Shown: positions 8,884-16,474 of the stretch, one piece after another
Layout: each line of letters begins with the position of its first letter
Position numbering within the stretch: position 1 is the first letter of the stretch
Source: JAOPZW01 sp963789015
Lineage (GTDB): Bacteria > Actinomycetota > Thermoleophilia > Solirubrobacterales > Solirubrobacteraceae
DNA length: 64,000 bases
Assembly: GCA_963789015.1 (NCBI GenBank)
Contig: CAWBIU010000004.1
Coordinates: 310,001 to 374,000 of the forward strand
Direction: 5' to 3'
Notes under the pieces: model-generated
The model's input: only the letters and a program-made list of their open reading frames with translations
The model's database searches: none
Told to the model about the DNA's origin: nothing
Translations under genes and position numbers: made by a program

Positions 8884-9879
8884 ATGCGCACTCGGAAATT
8901 CGGATCCCTGGCGGCGGTCGCCGCCGCGGCACTGGCGTTCGGCATCGCCGCCTGCGGTGACGACGACAGCGCGTCGTCCGGCGGCGGCGGCGGCGGAGGT
9001 GGCGGCGGTGACCAGCCGTACATCGCGATCGTCTCCAAGGGCTTCCAGCACCAGTTCTGGCAGGCGGTCAAGAAGGGCGCCGAGGACGAGGCCAAGAAGG
9101 TGGGGGCGCGGATCACCTTCCAGGGCCCGCCGACCGAGCAGGACATCGAGCAGCAGGTCACGATGCTCACCAACGCGCTGCAGCAGAACCCCGACGCCAT
9201 CGGCTTCGCCGCGCTCGACTCCAAGGCGAGCGCCCCGCTGATGGACCAGGCCAAGTCGCAGAACATCCCCGTCGTCGCGTTCGACTCCGGCGTCGAGAGC
9301 GACGTCCCCGTCACCACGGCCGCGACGGACAACAAGGCCGCCGCGGCGGAGGCCGCCAAGCACCTCGCCGAGGAGATCGGCAACAAGGGGAAGGTCGCGG
9401 TGATCGTCCACGACCAGACGAGCCGCTCGGGCATCGACCGCCGCGACGGCTTCCTGGAGTGGATGAAGCAGAACGCCCCGGACATCAAGGTCCTGCCCGT
9501 GCAGTACGGCGGCGGCGATCAGGCGAAGTCCGCGGACATCGCGAAGTCGATCATCTCCTCCAACAAGGACCTCAAGGGCTTCTACGGCGCGAACGAGGGC
9601 TCGGCGATCGGGATCATCAAGGGCGTCGAGGAGAGCAACGCCAAGGGCCTCACGATCGTCGGCTTCGATTCCGGCAAGGCTCAGATCGACGCCATCAAGA
9701 GCGGCGTGATGGCCGGTGCCATCACGCAGAACCCGGTCGGGATGGGCAAGGAGCTCGTCGACGCGGCGACCAAGGCGATCAACAAGGAGCAGCTGCCGAA
9801 GGTCATCGACACCGGCTTCTACTGGTACGACAAGAGCAACATCGACGACCCGAAGATCAAGGCCGTGCTCTACGAGTGA
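8884..9879 (+). CDS. Sugar-binding lipoprotein (periplasmic-binding protein, RbsB type)
   Basis: Extracellular substrate-binding component of the CUT2 importer. Residues 1-24 are a lipoprotein signal with lipobox LAFGIAAC, so Cys24 is the likely lipidated residue. A Gly-rich linker follows. The mature domain carries RbsB hallmarks: YIAIVSKGFQHQFWQAVKKG (strand 1), PDAIGFAALDSKA, IPVVAFDSGV, GIDRRDGF and GFYGANEGSAIG, ending VLYE. It is 331 residues. It lies 38 bp after the permease with GGAGC upstream of ATG 8884. Last gene of the fucose operon before the convergent regulator. Confidence 0.92.
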   Translation: MRTRKFGSLAAVAAAALAFGIAACGDDDSASSGGGGGGGGGGDQPYIAIVSKGFQHQFWQAVKKGAEDEAKKVGARITFQGPPTEQDIEQQVTMLTNALQQNPDAIGFAALDSKASAPLMDQAKSQNIPVVAFDSGVESDVPVTTAATDNKAAAAEAAKHLAEEIGNKGKVAVIVHDQTSRSGIDRRDGFLEWMKQNAPDIKVLPVQYGGGDQAKSADIAKSIISSNKDLKGFYGANEGSAIGIIKGVEESNAKGLTIVGFDSGKAQIDAIKSGVMAGAITQNPVGMGKELVDAATKAINKEQLPKVIDTGFYWYDKSNIDDPKIKAVLYE

Positions 9880-9911
9880 GCCCGGCGCCGTGACCGCCGG
9901 CGGAGCCGCGG

Positions 9912-10604
9912 CTAGGACACGGCGCGGGCCTGCTCGCCCGCGCCGGCCACGGCTCCGTCGTCGCGGTCCTCGTCGACGAGCTCGCTGACCGACTCGCCGA
10001 CCGACCGCTTGTGCAGCAGCGCGAGCTTGGCCGCTCGCTCCGCGTCGTGGTCGCGCAGCGCGGCCATGATGCCCTCGTGCTCGCTCTGGGACATGGCGGG
10101 CCGCTTCGGGTCCATCCGGAACACCCGCTGGAAGCCGGAGTGGCGCTGCCAGATGTCCATCGTCATCTCGCGCAGCATGTCGTTCCCGCAGCTGGCCACG
10201 ATCGTCCGGTGGAACTCGTGGTTGATCTCCGAGAACCGCGGGCCGTCGTGCGCGTCGACCGCCGCCTGCATCCGCCCCATGAGGACGTCGAGCTGGCCGA
10301 GCTCGGCCTCGGTGATCCGCTCGGCGGCCAGGCCCGTCGCGATGCTCTCGAGGTGCGAGCGGATGAAGTAGGTCTCCTCGACCTCCTTGGCGGTCAGCGT
10401 CGTCACCCTCGCCCCGCGGTACGGCGTCGTCTCGACCAGCCCGTCCCGCTGGAGCATGCGCAGCGCCTCGCGGACGGGGATGTCGCTGGCCTCGTACTCG
10501 TTCGCCACGTCGCGCATGACCAGGCGCGTGCCGGGCGCGATGTCGTTGGCCAGGATCCGCTCGCGGAGCGCGACGTAGATGGCCTGCGATTTCAGGTCTG
10601 GCAT
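9912..10604 (-). CDS. GntR-family regulator with FCD ligand domain
   Basis: FadR-subfamily transcription factor of 230 residues. The N-terminal winged helix (about residues 5-70) includes LRERILANDIAPGTRLVMRD and DIPVREALRMLQRDGLVE. The C-terminal all-helical FCD domain contains INHEFHRTIVASCGN, with the metal/ligand-binding His region. ATG at 10604 gives MPDLKSQAIYVAL. It converges on the fucose operon and diverges from the NMT1-type importer operon, with a palindrome in the shared promoter region, so it could control either operon or both. The ORF remains open far upstream as a shadow of the next operon; that part is not coding on this strand. Confidence 0.88.
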   Translation of the reverse strand: MPDLKSQAIYVALRERILANDIAPGTRLVMRDVANEYEASDIPVREALRMLQRDGLVETTPYRGARVTTLTAKEVEETYFIRSHLESIATGLAAERITEAELGQLDVLMGRMQAAVDAHDGPRFSEINHEFHRTIVASCGNDMLREMTMDIWQRHSGFQRVFRMDPKRPAMSQSEHEGIMAALRDHDAERAAKLALLHKRSVGESVSELVDEDRDDGAVAGAGEQARAVS

Positions 10605-10643
10605 GAGCTCATTGTCGGCGACGGGCAAGGCGACGGGGAAAAC

Positions 10644-10657
10644 ATATCTGATATAAA
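10644..10657. promoter_or_regulatory. Palindromic operator candidate overlapping a -10-like box
   Basis: ATATC-T-GATAT is an 11-bp inverted repeat (10644-10654). It runs directly into TATAAA (10652-10657), a good -10 candidate, in an AT-rich patch of an otherwise GC-rich region between the divergent GntR gene and the transporter operon. GntR/FadR proteins bind short palindromes of this size, so autoregulation and control of the importer is plausible. Inference from position and symmetry only. Confidence 0.4.
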
Positions 10658-10736
10658 GCGCCGCACGCTGGACGGCACGCCGTCTCCACGCCTTGCGCGG
10701 ACCGGGTGCCGCCTTCTTGGAGGAGGAGGAGTGGGC

Positions 10737-11759
10737 ATGAAGAGGGTGTGTGCGCTCGCAGTCGCGCTGGTGCTCGGCCTCGCCGCGTGTGGCGACGACG
10801 AGACCGACAAGGCCGCCGGAGGGGGCGGAGGTGGCGGAGGCGGCGGGACCATCAAGGTCGCGCTCGGCGACATCGAGTCGGTGGAGACGCTCGCGCTGTT
10901 CATCGCGCTCGATCGCGTGCGCGAGCGGGGCACCAAGGTCGAGCTGATCGAGCTCGCCGACGAGGACCTCGCCAACCAGGCCGTGGTCGGCGGCCAGGCC
11001 GACGTCGGACTCGGCGCCCCGTACGGCCTGATCCAGGGCTCGGGCGCGCCGCTGCGGATCTTCTGCCAGCTGCAGCGCCTGCGCTTCTTCCCCGTCGTCG
11101 ACAAGGCCGCGTACCCCAACTGGCAGGCGCTCGACGGCAAGACGATGACCGTCCACTCGCGCGGCTCGACGAGCGAGGCCCTGGCCCGCATCATCGAGAA
11201 GGAGCAGGGGATCGAGTTCGGCAAGATCAGCTTCGTGCCGGGCGCGGAGGTGCGCGCGACGGCGCTGATACGCGGCAACGTCAAGGCGGCGATGCTCGAC
11301 ATCCCCAACAAGAACTTCGTGATGTCCGAGGAGCCGGGCAAGTTCCACGCTCTGCCGACGCCGGAGACGAAGGCGAGCGACGAGGTGCTGTTCGCCAACA
11401 CCGAGTGGCTCAACCAGAACGAGCAGTCCGCCCAGGTCCTGCTCGAGGAGATCCTCACGGTCTGGCGGTCGATGGCGAAGGACCCGCAGTACGTGCAGAC
11501 CGAGCGGGAGCGCCTCGGGCTCGCGCGCGATCTGCCGCCCGAGCTCGAGAAGGAGCTCGTGCCGTACTACCGGCAGGGCGTCCAGGAGGGTCTGTTCACC
11601 CAGGACTGCGGCGGCGAGGCGGCCGCGCGCGACGACTTCGCGTTCTACGGCGAGGCCGGGCAGCTCAAGGGCGACCCGGCGAGCCTCAAGGTCGAGGACT
11701 TCTGGAGCCTGAAGCAGCTCGAGGCCGCCGTGGACAAGGTCGGGCAGTCGGGCAGCTGA
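10737..11759 (+). CDS. NMT1/SsuA-type ABC substrate-binding lipoprotein
   Basis: Substrate-binding lipoprotein for a nitrate/sulfonate/taurine-type importer (NMT1/THI5-like fold), 340 residues. Signal peptide with lipobox VLGLAAC, then a Gly-rich linker. The mature part shows IKVALGDIESVETLALFIAL, NQAVVGGQADVGLGAPYGL and DGKTMTVHSRGSTSEALAR. ATG 10737 follows an AGGAGGAGGA Shine-Dalgarno. It heads an operon with two permeases, one ATPase and a FAH hydrolase. The ligand is unknown; such systems import small organic acids, aromatic acids, sulfonates or pyrimidine precursors, and the hydrolase suggests a carbon source. Confidence 0.85.
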   Translation: MKRVCALAVALVLGLAACGDDETDKAAGGGGGGGGGGTIKVALGDIESVETLALFIALDRVRERGTKVELIELADEDLANQAVVGGQADVGLGAPYGLIQGSGAPLRIFCQLQRLRFFPVVDKAAYPNWQALDGKTMTVHSRGSTSEALARIIEKEQGIEFGKISFVPGAEVRATALIRGNVKAAMLDIPNKNFVMSEEPGKFHALPTPETKASDEVLFANTEWLNQNEQSAQVLLEEILTVWRSMAKDPQYVQTERERLGLARDLPPELEKELVPYYRQGVQEGLFTQDCGGEAAARDDFAFYGEAGQLKGDPASLKVEDFWSLKQLEAAVDKVGQSGS

Positions 11760-12584
11760 GTGGCGACCTCGGTCGAGAGCCGCGCCGGCCGTGTGGCGGC
11801 CGGAAGGGGCCACCGTCCCGGCCGCATGGCCTGGGCGGGCCGGCCCTGGGTGCTGCGCACCGCGTCGATCCTGTTCGTGTTCGCCCTGTGGGAGTGGGCC
11901 GGCCGGGTGCCGGTGAGCATCGCGTTCCCCACGTGCACCGCGACGCTCGCCGCGTTCGCCGACATGCTCGTCGACGGCACGTTCGCCCGTGCCTACGCCC
12001 AGACCGTGGGGCCGCTGGTCGTCGGCGTGCTCCTGACCGCGATCGGCGGCGTGTTCGCGGGCGTCGTCATGGGCCTGTCGGAGAAGGCCGAGTGGCTGGG
12101 GCTGCCCGTCTTCATCGTGCTGCAGGCCTCGCCGTCGGCAGCGATCGTCCCGCTCATCACGTTCATCTACGGGATCGGGTTCACGGCCAAGGTCTTCGCG
12201 GTCGTGTTGCTCAGCGCGCCGGTCATCGTCCTGAACTCCTACCGGGGGATCGCCAACACCCCGCGGTCGCTGCTGGAGATGAGCAGCGCGTTCCTGGCCA
12301 GCTCCCGGCAACGGGTCTGGAAGGTGATCATGCCGGCGGCCAGCGGGGTGATCTTCGCCGGGCTGCGGCTGGGTCTCGCCCAGGGCTTCACCGGCGTCGT
12401 GCTCGCCGAGCTGATCATCACCCCGACCGGCGTCGGCGACCTCATCACCTTCAACCGGTCGGTCGCCGACTACCCCCGGATGTTCGCCTCGATCCTGTCG
12501 ATCATCATCGTCGCGAGCGTCAGCGTGACGCTGCTCCAGCGCCTCGAGCAGCGCCTGTTCCGTCCCGAGATGAGGGCCGTATGA
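11760..12584 (+). CDS. ABC transporter permease (SsuC/TauC type), first copy
   Basis: Inner-membrane permease of 274 residues with about six membrane spans. The cytoplasmic coupling loop is seen as MSSAFLASSRQRVWKVIMPAA followed by GVIFAGLRLGLAQGFTGVVLAEL, the usual binding-protein-dependent transport motif region. The GTG start immediately follows the binding-protein stop (TGA-GTG). Its TGA overlaps the ATPase start. It pairs with the second permease at 13395 to give a heterodimeric channel, unusual in that SsuBC systems usually use a homodimer. Confidence 0.87.
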   Translation: MATSVESRAGRVAAGRGHRPGRMAWAGRPWVLRTASILFVFALWEWAGRVPVSIAFPTCTATLAAFADMLVDGTFARAYAQTVGPLVVGVLLTAIGGVFAGVVMGLSEKAEWLGLPVFIVLQASPSAAIVPLITFIYGIGFTAKVFAVVLLSAPVIVLNSYRGIANTPRSLLEMSSAFLASSRQRVWKVIMPAASGVIFAGLRLGLAQGFTGVVLAELIITPTGVGDLITFNRSVADYPRMFASILSIIIVASVSVTLLQRLEQRLFRPEMRAV

Positions 12585-13393
12585 CCCACAGCGTCACCTC
12601 CGAGCCCACCGCCGGGCCGGCGGGCGGCGGCCGCCCCCCCGCGGTGCGCGTCACCGACATCACGAAGGAGTTCGCCGGCGGCGTGCGCGCCCTGGACGGC
12701 GTCAGCTTCGACGTTCCCCGGGGCGAGCTGACCAGCGTGATCGGGCCCAGTGGGTGCGGCAAGACCACGACCCTGAAGATCATCGCCGGGCTCGTCGAGT
12801 CGACGTCGGGCCAGGTCGAGGTCAACGGCGTGCCGGTCAGCGCGCCGGGGCCGGACCGCGCCTTCGTGTTCCAGGACTTCGCGCTCATGCCGTGGGCCAC
12901 GGTGCTGCGCAACGCGGCCTTCGGGCTGGAGCTGCGCGGCGTCTCGCGCAAGGAGCGCGAGGAGGTCGCGCGGCAGTACGTCGACAAGGTCGGGCTGGGG
13001 CGCTTCGCGGACGCCTACCCGCACCAGCTCTCCGGCGGGATGCGCCAGCGCGTGGGGCTCGCGCGTGCCCTCGCCGTCGACGCGGACATACTCCTCATGG
13101 ACGAGCCGTTCGCGTCGGTCGACGAGCAGATCCGGCGCAAGTTCCAGCAGGACCTGCTGGACCTGCTGGCCGACGAGAGCAAGACCGTGATCTTCGTCAC
13201 GCACTCGATCGAGGAGGCCGTCTACGTCTCCGATCAGATCGTGATCATGACCCAGGGCCCGTCGCAGGTCTCGAAGGTCGTCCGTCCCGGCGTCGACCGC
13301 AGCGGCGGCTCGGAGAGCATCCGTCGCGACCCCGCCTACCTCGACTGGGTCGAGCGGATCTGGGGCGAGCTGCAGGACTACCTGGAGCGCTGA
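12581..13393 (+). CDS. ABC transporter ATP-binding protein (SsuB/TauB type)
   Basis: 270-residue ATPase energising the NMT1-type importer. Walker A GPSGCGKTTT, Q-loop FVFQDFALMPW, signature LSGGMRQRVGLARAL, Walker B ILLMDEPFASVDEQIR and switch His in FVTHSIEEAVY are all intact. ATG at 12581 overlaps the preceding permease stop. The C-terminal 40 residues (QVSKVVRPGVDRSG and DYLER) match the tail of nitrate/sulfonate transporter ATPases. Confidence 0.92.
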   Translation: MTHSVTSEPTAGPAGGGRPPAVRVTDITKEFAGGVRALDGVSFDVPRGELTSVIGPSGCGKTTTLKIIAGLVESTSGQVEVNGVPVSAPGPDRAFVFQDFALMPWATVLRNAAFGLELRGVSRKEREEVARQYVDKVGLGRFADAYPHQLSGGMRQRVGLARALAVDADILLMDEPFASVDEQIRRKFQQDLLDLLADESKTVIFVTHSIEEAVYVSDQIVIMTQGPSQVSKVVRPGVDRSGGSESIRRDPAYLDWVERIWGELQDYLER

Positions 13394-13394
13394 G

Positions 13395-14147
13395 ATGACG
13401 CTGCGCGGTCACCGGATCCCGATGGCGTTCTCGCTGCTCGTGTGGTTCGCGCTGTGGGAGATCGTCGGCCGTCTCGGGCTCATCTCGCTCCTCCCGCCGT
13501 TCACCGAGGTCCTCGGCGCCCTCGGCGAGGTCGTCGGGTCCGAGACGTTCGCCGAGGCGGCGTGGATCACCCTGCAGGCGTTCCTGATCGGGATGGCGAT
13601 CTCGCTCGTCGTCGGCATCGGCGTGGGCATCCTCATGGGCACGAGCCGTGCCGTCGGGTCGCTGATGGGGATGTGGGTGAACATCTTCGAGAGCTCTCCC
13701 CTGACCGCCGTGGTGCCCGCGCTCATGGCGCTGCTCGGCTTCGGGCTGCCGACGATGATCGTCACCGTCGTCCTGTTCTCGGTCTGGGTGATCGCGCTCG
13801 ACACGCAGGTCGGGGTCGAGCGGGTCAACCCCTCGCTGGTCGAGATGGGACGGTCCTTCGGCGCCTCCAGGCGCGCGCTGTATCTCCAGATCGTGCTGCG
13901 GGCGGCCCTGCCGGAGCTGCTCGCCGGCATCCGGCTCGGCGTCATCCGCGGCCTCAAGGGCGTCGTCATCGGCCAGCTGCTGATCGCCGTCCTCGGGGTC
14001 GGCTACCTCTTCGAGCTCTACTCCCGGAACTTCCTCATGCCGCAGTTCTGGGCGCTGCTCCTGATCCTGTTCGCGTTCGCCTTCCTCGCCTCGGAAGCGG
14101 TCGCCTACTTCGAACGGAAGGTGTCGTTCTATGCATCCAGCCGCTGA
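13395..14147 (+). CDS. ABC transporter permease (SsuC/TauC type), second copy
   Basis: 250-residue permease with about six hydrophobic spans. It shows WFALWEIVGRLGLISLLPPF at the N-terminus and the coupling-loop block MGRSFGASRRALYLQIVLRA followed by LPELLAGIRLGVIRGLKGVVI. ATG 13395 lies one base after the ATPase stop. Its C-terminus overlaps the start of the FAH hydrolase by 17 bp, so the hydrolase is part of the same operon. Confidence 0.87.
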   Translation: MTLRGHRIPMAFSLLVWFALWEIVGRLGLISLLPPFTEVLGALGEVVGSETFAEAAWITLQAFLIGMAISLVVGIGVGILMGTSRAVGSLMGMWVNIFESSPLTAVVPALMALLGFGLPTMIVTVVLFSVWVIALDTQVGVERVNPSLVEMGRSFGASRRALYLQIVLRAALPELLAGIRLGVIRGLKGVVIGQLLIAVLGVGYLFELYSRNFLMPQFWALLLILFAFAFLASEAVAYFERKVSFYASSR

Positions 14148-14841
14148 ACGGACGACCGACTACGCCATCGCGGCGCCGACCATCACCACCGTCGCCGTGG
14201 CCGGCCGCGAGGCGGTCTTCCCCGTCGCCCGCGTGTTCTGCGTCGGGCGCAACTACGCCGAGCACGCCATCGAGATGGGCCACGATCCTGAGCGCGAGCT
14301 GCCGTTCTTCTTCATGAAGCCGGCCGACGCCGTGGTGCCGTCGGGCACGCTGCCGTTCCCCTCGCACACCGAGGAGCTGCACCACGAGGTCGAGCTGGTC
14401 GTCGCGCTCGGCGAGGGCGGCCGGGAGATCCGCGAGGAGGACGCGCTCGACCACGTCTTCGGGTACGCGGTCGGCCTGGACATGACGCGCCGTGACATGC
14501 AGGCGGTGGCGAAGAAGGCCGGTCGCCCGTGGGACATGGCCAAGGGGTTCGATCAGTCCGCGCCCACGGGTCCGATCCGCGCGGCGGAGGAGATCGGGCA
14601 CCCGATGCAGGGAGCGGTGTGGCTGCGCATCAACGACGAGCTGCGCCAGGAGGGCGACCTCGACCAGCAGATCTGGAAGGTGCCCGAGACGATCAGCTAC
14701 CTGAGCACGCTCGTCGCGCTGCGGGCCGGCGACCTCATCATGACCGGGACGCCCAAGGGGGTCGGCCGGGTGGAGCCGGGCGACCGCCTCGAGGGCCACA
14801 TCGACGGCGTCGGCGACCTGAGCGTCGCGTACGACGGCTGA
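14131..14841 (+). CDS. Fumarylacetoacetate hydrolase-family protein (acylpyruvase/fumarylpyruvase-like)
   Basis: Metal-dependent C-C hydrolase of the FAH superfamily, 236 residues (short single-domain form). Motifs are VFCVGRNYAEHAIEMGHDP, FFMKPADAVVPSG, metal ligands in HHEVELVVA and GLDMTRRD, and the C-terminal MTGTPKGVGRVEPGD. The NYAEHAxEMGxDP pattern is closest to fumarylpyruvate hydrolases and acylpyruvases. It is the last gene of the importer operon, so it probably cleaves a 2,4-diketo acid derived from the imported compound. It could also hydrolyse 2,4-diketo-3-deoxyfuconate, the end product of the fucose route 4 kb upstream; the sequence does not decide this. Confidence 0.85.
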   Translation: MHPAAERTTDYAIAAPTITTVAVAGREAVFPVARVFCVGRNYAEHAIEMGHDPERELPFFFMKPADAVVPSGTLPFPSHTEELHHEVELVVALGEGGREIREEDALDHVFGYAVGLDMTRRDMQAVAKKAGRPWDMAKGFDQSAPTGPIRAAEEIGHPMQGAVWLRINDELRQEGDLDQQIWKVPETISYLSTLVALRAGDLIMTGTPKGVGRVEPGDRLEGHIDGVGDLSVAYDG

Positions 14842-14872
14842 GCGCCGAGCGCCGCGTTAGAGTCGGCGCACC

Positions 14873-16180
14873 GTGGTTGACCCGGCCGATGTCGCGCCCG
14901 ACGCGGTCAGCATCCTGATCGCCGATGACCACGCGATGGTGCGCAGCGGACTGAGGATCCTGCTCGACGCCGAGCCGGACTTCACGGTGGTCGGCGAGGC
15001 CGGCGACGTCGAGACGGCGCTGGACTACGCGCAGGCGTACCGCCCGACGGTCGTGCTGCTCGACCTCAACATGCCGGGCGAGCCGAGCCTTGAGGCCATC
15101 CCGCGATTCCTCGAGTCGGCGCCCGGCACGGCGGTGGTGATGCTCACGATGCAGGACGAGCCGGCATACGCGCGCGAGGCGCTCAGCGCCGGGGCAAGCG
15201 GCTACATCATCAAGTCGGCGCCGGAAGGCGACCTGGTCCAGGCGGTGCGTGCCGTGGCCGCGGGCGGCACCTACCTGACGCCGGCCCTCGGCGCCGGCCT
15301 CGCGAGGATCGCGCAGCGCCCCCCGTTGGCTGCCGGTGGGCGCGACGACGAGCTGGAGCGGGGCTCGATGCTCGCCGGGCACCGCATCGACGGCGTCGCC
15401 GGGCGCGGGGGGATGGGCGTCGTCTATCGCGCCACCGACCTGCTCCTCGACCGGCGTGTGGCCCTGAAGCTCATCGCTCCCGCCGTGACGCGGGACCCGG
15501 TCTTCCGTGAGCGCTTCGAGCGCGAGTGCCGCGTGGCGGCGGCGATCGACCATCCCAACGTCGTCGAGATCTTCCACGCCGGCGAGGAGAACGGGCAGCT
15601 CTACCTCACGATGCGCTATGTCGAGGGGACGGACCTCAAGACGCTGCTGGCCCGTGAGCGCCGCCTCGATGCGCCGCGCGCAGTCTCGATCGTCGCCCAG
15701 GTCGCCGGCGCCCTGGACGAGGCTCACCGCCACGGTCTCGTCCACCGCGACGTCAAGCCCGCCAACGTCCTCATCACGCGCGACGGCGAGCGTGCGTTCC
15801 TGACGGACTTCGGGATCAGCAAGCATCGCATCACCTCCGACACCGCGCTCACGGGCACGGGAATCGCCCTGGGCTCGGTCGACTACATGGCGCCCGAGCA
15901 GGCGCAGGTCGACGAGCTCGACTCGCGCACCGACGTCTACGCCCTCGGCTGCGTGCTGTTCCACGCGCTCACCGGCTCTGTCCCGTTCGTCCGCGGCAAC
16001 GACCTCGGGCGCATGTGGTCACATGTCCACGAGGCACCGCCCGTGCCCTCCGCCATCGAGCCGGACGTGCCCGCGGCCCTCGACGACGTGCTCGCCCGCG
16101 CCCTGGCCAAGGACCCCGACGACCGCCAGCAGTCGGCCGGCGAGCTCGCGCGCCAGGCGCTCGCCGCCGCGGGCCGGTGA
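14873..16180 (+). CDS. Response-regulator receiver domain fused to Ser/Thr protein kinase
   Basis: 435-residue hybrid signalling protein. Residues 13-133 are a NarL-type receiver domain with acidic pocket Asp18-Asp19, phospho-acceptor Asp64 (LLDLNMPGE) and Lys114 (IIKSAPE). The usual LuxR-type HTH output is replaced, after a linker of about 30 residues, by a PknB-like kinase: GRGGMGVVYRA loop near 177, Lys199 (ALKL), HRDVKPANVL with catalytic Asp293, DFGIS with Asp312, and an APEQ motif. No transmembrane or PASTA segment follows. GTG 14873 is the start; no better start lies between the FAH stop and the receiver domain. The tail-to-tail MASE1-GAF histidine kinase at 16475-18553 belongs to the class that pairs with NarL receivers and is the obvious partner. 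Confidence 0.9.
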   Translation: MVDPADVAPDAVSILIADDHAMVRSGLRILLDAEPDFTVVGEAGDVETALDYAQAYRPTVVLLDLNMPGEPSLEAIPRFLESAPGTAVVMLTMQDEPAYAREALSAGASGYIIKSAPEGDLVQAVRAVAAGGTYLTPALGAGLARIAQRPPLAAGGRDDELERGSMLAGHRIDGVAGRGGMGVVYRATDLLLDRRVALKLIAPAVTRDPVFRERFERECRVAAAIDHPNVVEIFHAGEENGQLYLTMRYVEGTDLKTLLARERRLDAPRAVSIVAQVAGALDEAHRHGLVHRDVKPANVLITRDGERAFLTDFGISKHRITSDTALTGTGIALGSVDYMAPEQAQVDELDSRTDVYALGCVLFHALTGSVPFVRGNDLGRMWSHVHEAPPVPSAIEPDVPAALDDVLARALAKDPDDRQQSAGELARQALAAAGR

Positions 16181-16258
16181 CGCGCCGCCGCAGACGCCCA
16201 GCGCACGTGCGCTGGTGAGCGTAGGCTTGGGCCGTCCCGCGTAAAGGAGGTGTTCCTG

Positions 16259-16444
16259 GTGAAAACGACCCCAGGGCCGGTCCGTGACACGCGACGCGAC
16301 GATCGACAGGCGCTGGAGGAGATCCGTCTTCTGTTCGCGCGTTACCGGCAGGTCGCCCGTCACGGACGGGCGATCGAGCGCGAGGATCCGCCCGAGACGC
16401 GCGCCGAGGACCCTGAAGACGTCGCTGCCTCGCCTGTGCGCTGA
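16259..16444 (+). CDS. Small charged protein with strong ribosome binding site
   Basis: 61-residue, Arg/Glu-rich protein of unknown function (VKTTPGPVRDTRRDDRQALE at the N-terminus). GTG 16259 is chosen because a near-perfect AAAGGAGG lies at 16243-16250, eight bases upstream. That is one of the best Shine-Dalgarno sequences in the window and the main reason to call this a gene. Predicted soluble and helical. It lies between the receiver-kinase and the histidine kinase, so a role as small adaptor or phosphorylation target is possible, but there is no homology to support it. Confidence 0.45.
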   Translation: MKTTPGPVRDTRRDDRQALEEIRLLFARYRQVARHGRAIEREDPPETRAEDPEDVAASPVR

Positions 16445-16474
16445 AGAACCGGGGGCGGGCGCCCGTCGGAGCCG

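Noticed and set aside
9912..12311. 799-residue minus-strand ORF
   Set aside because: Only the first 231 codons from 10604 downward are GntR; the rest is antisense to the clearly coding binding-protein and permease genes and is low-complexity.
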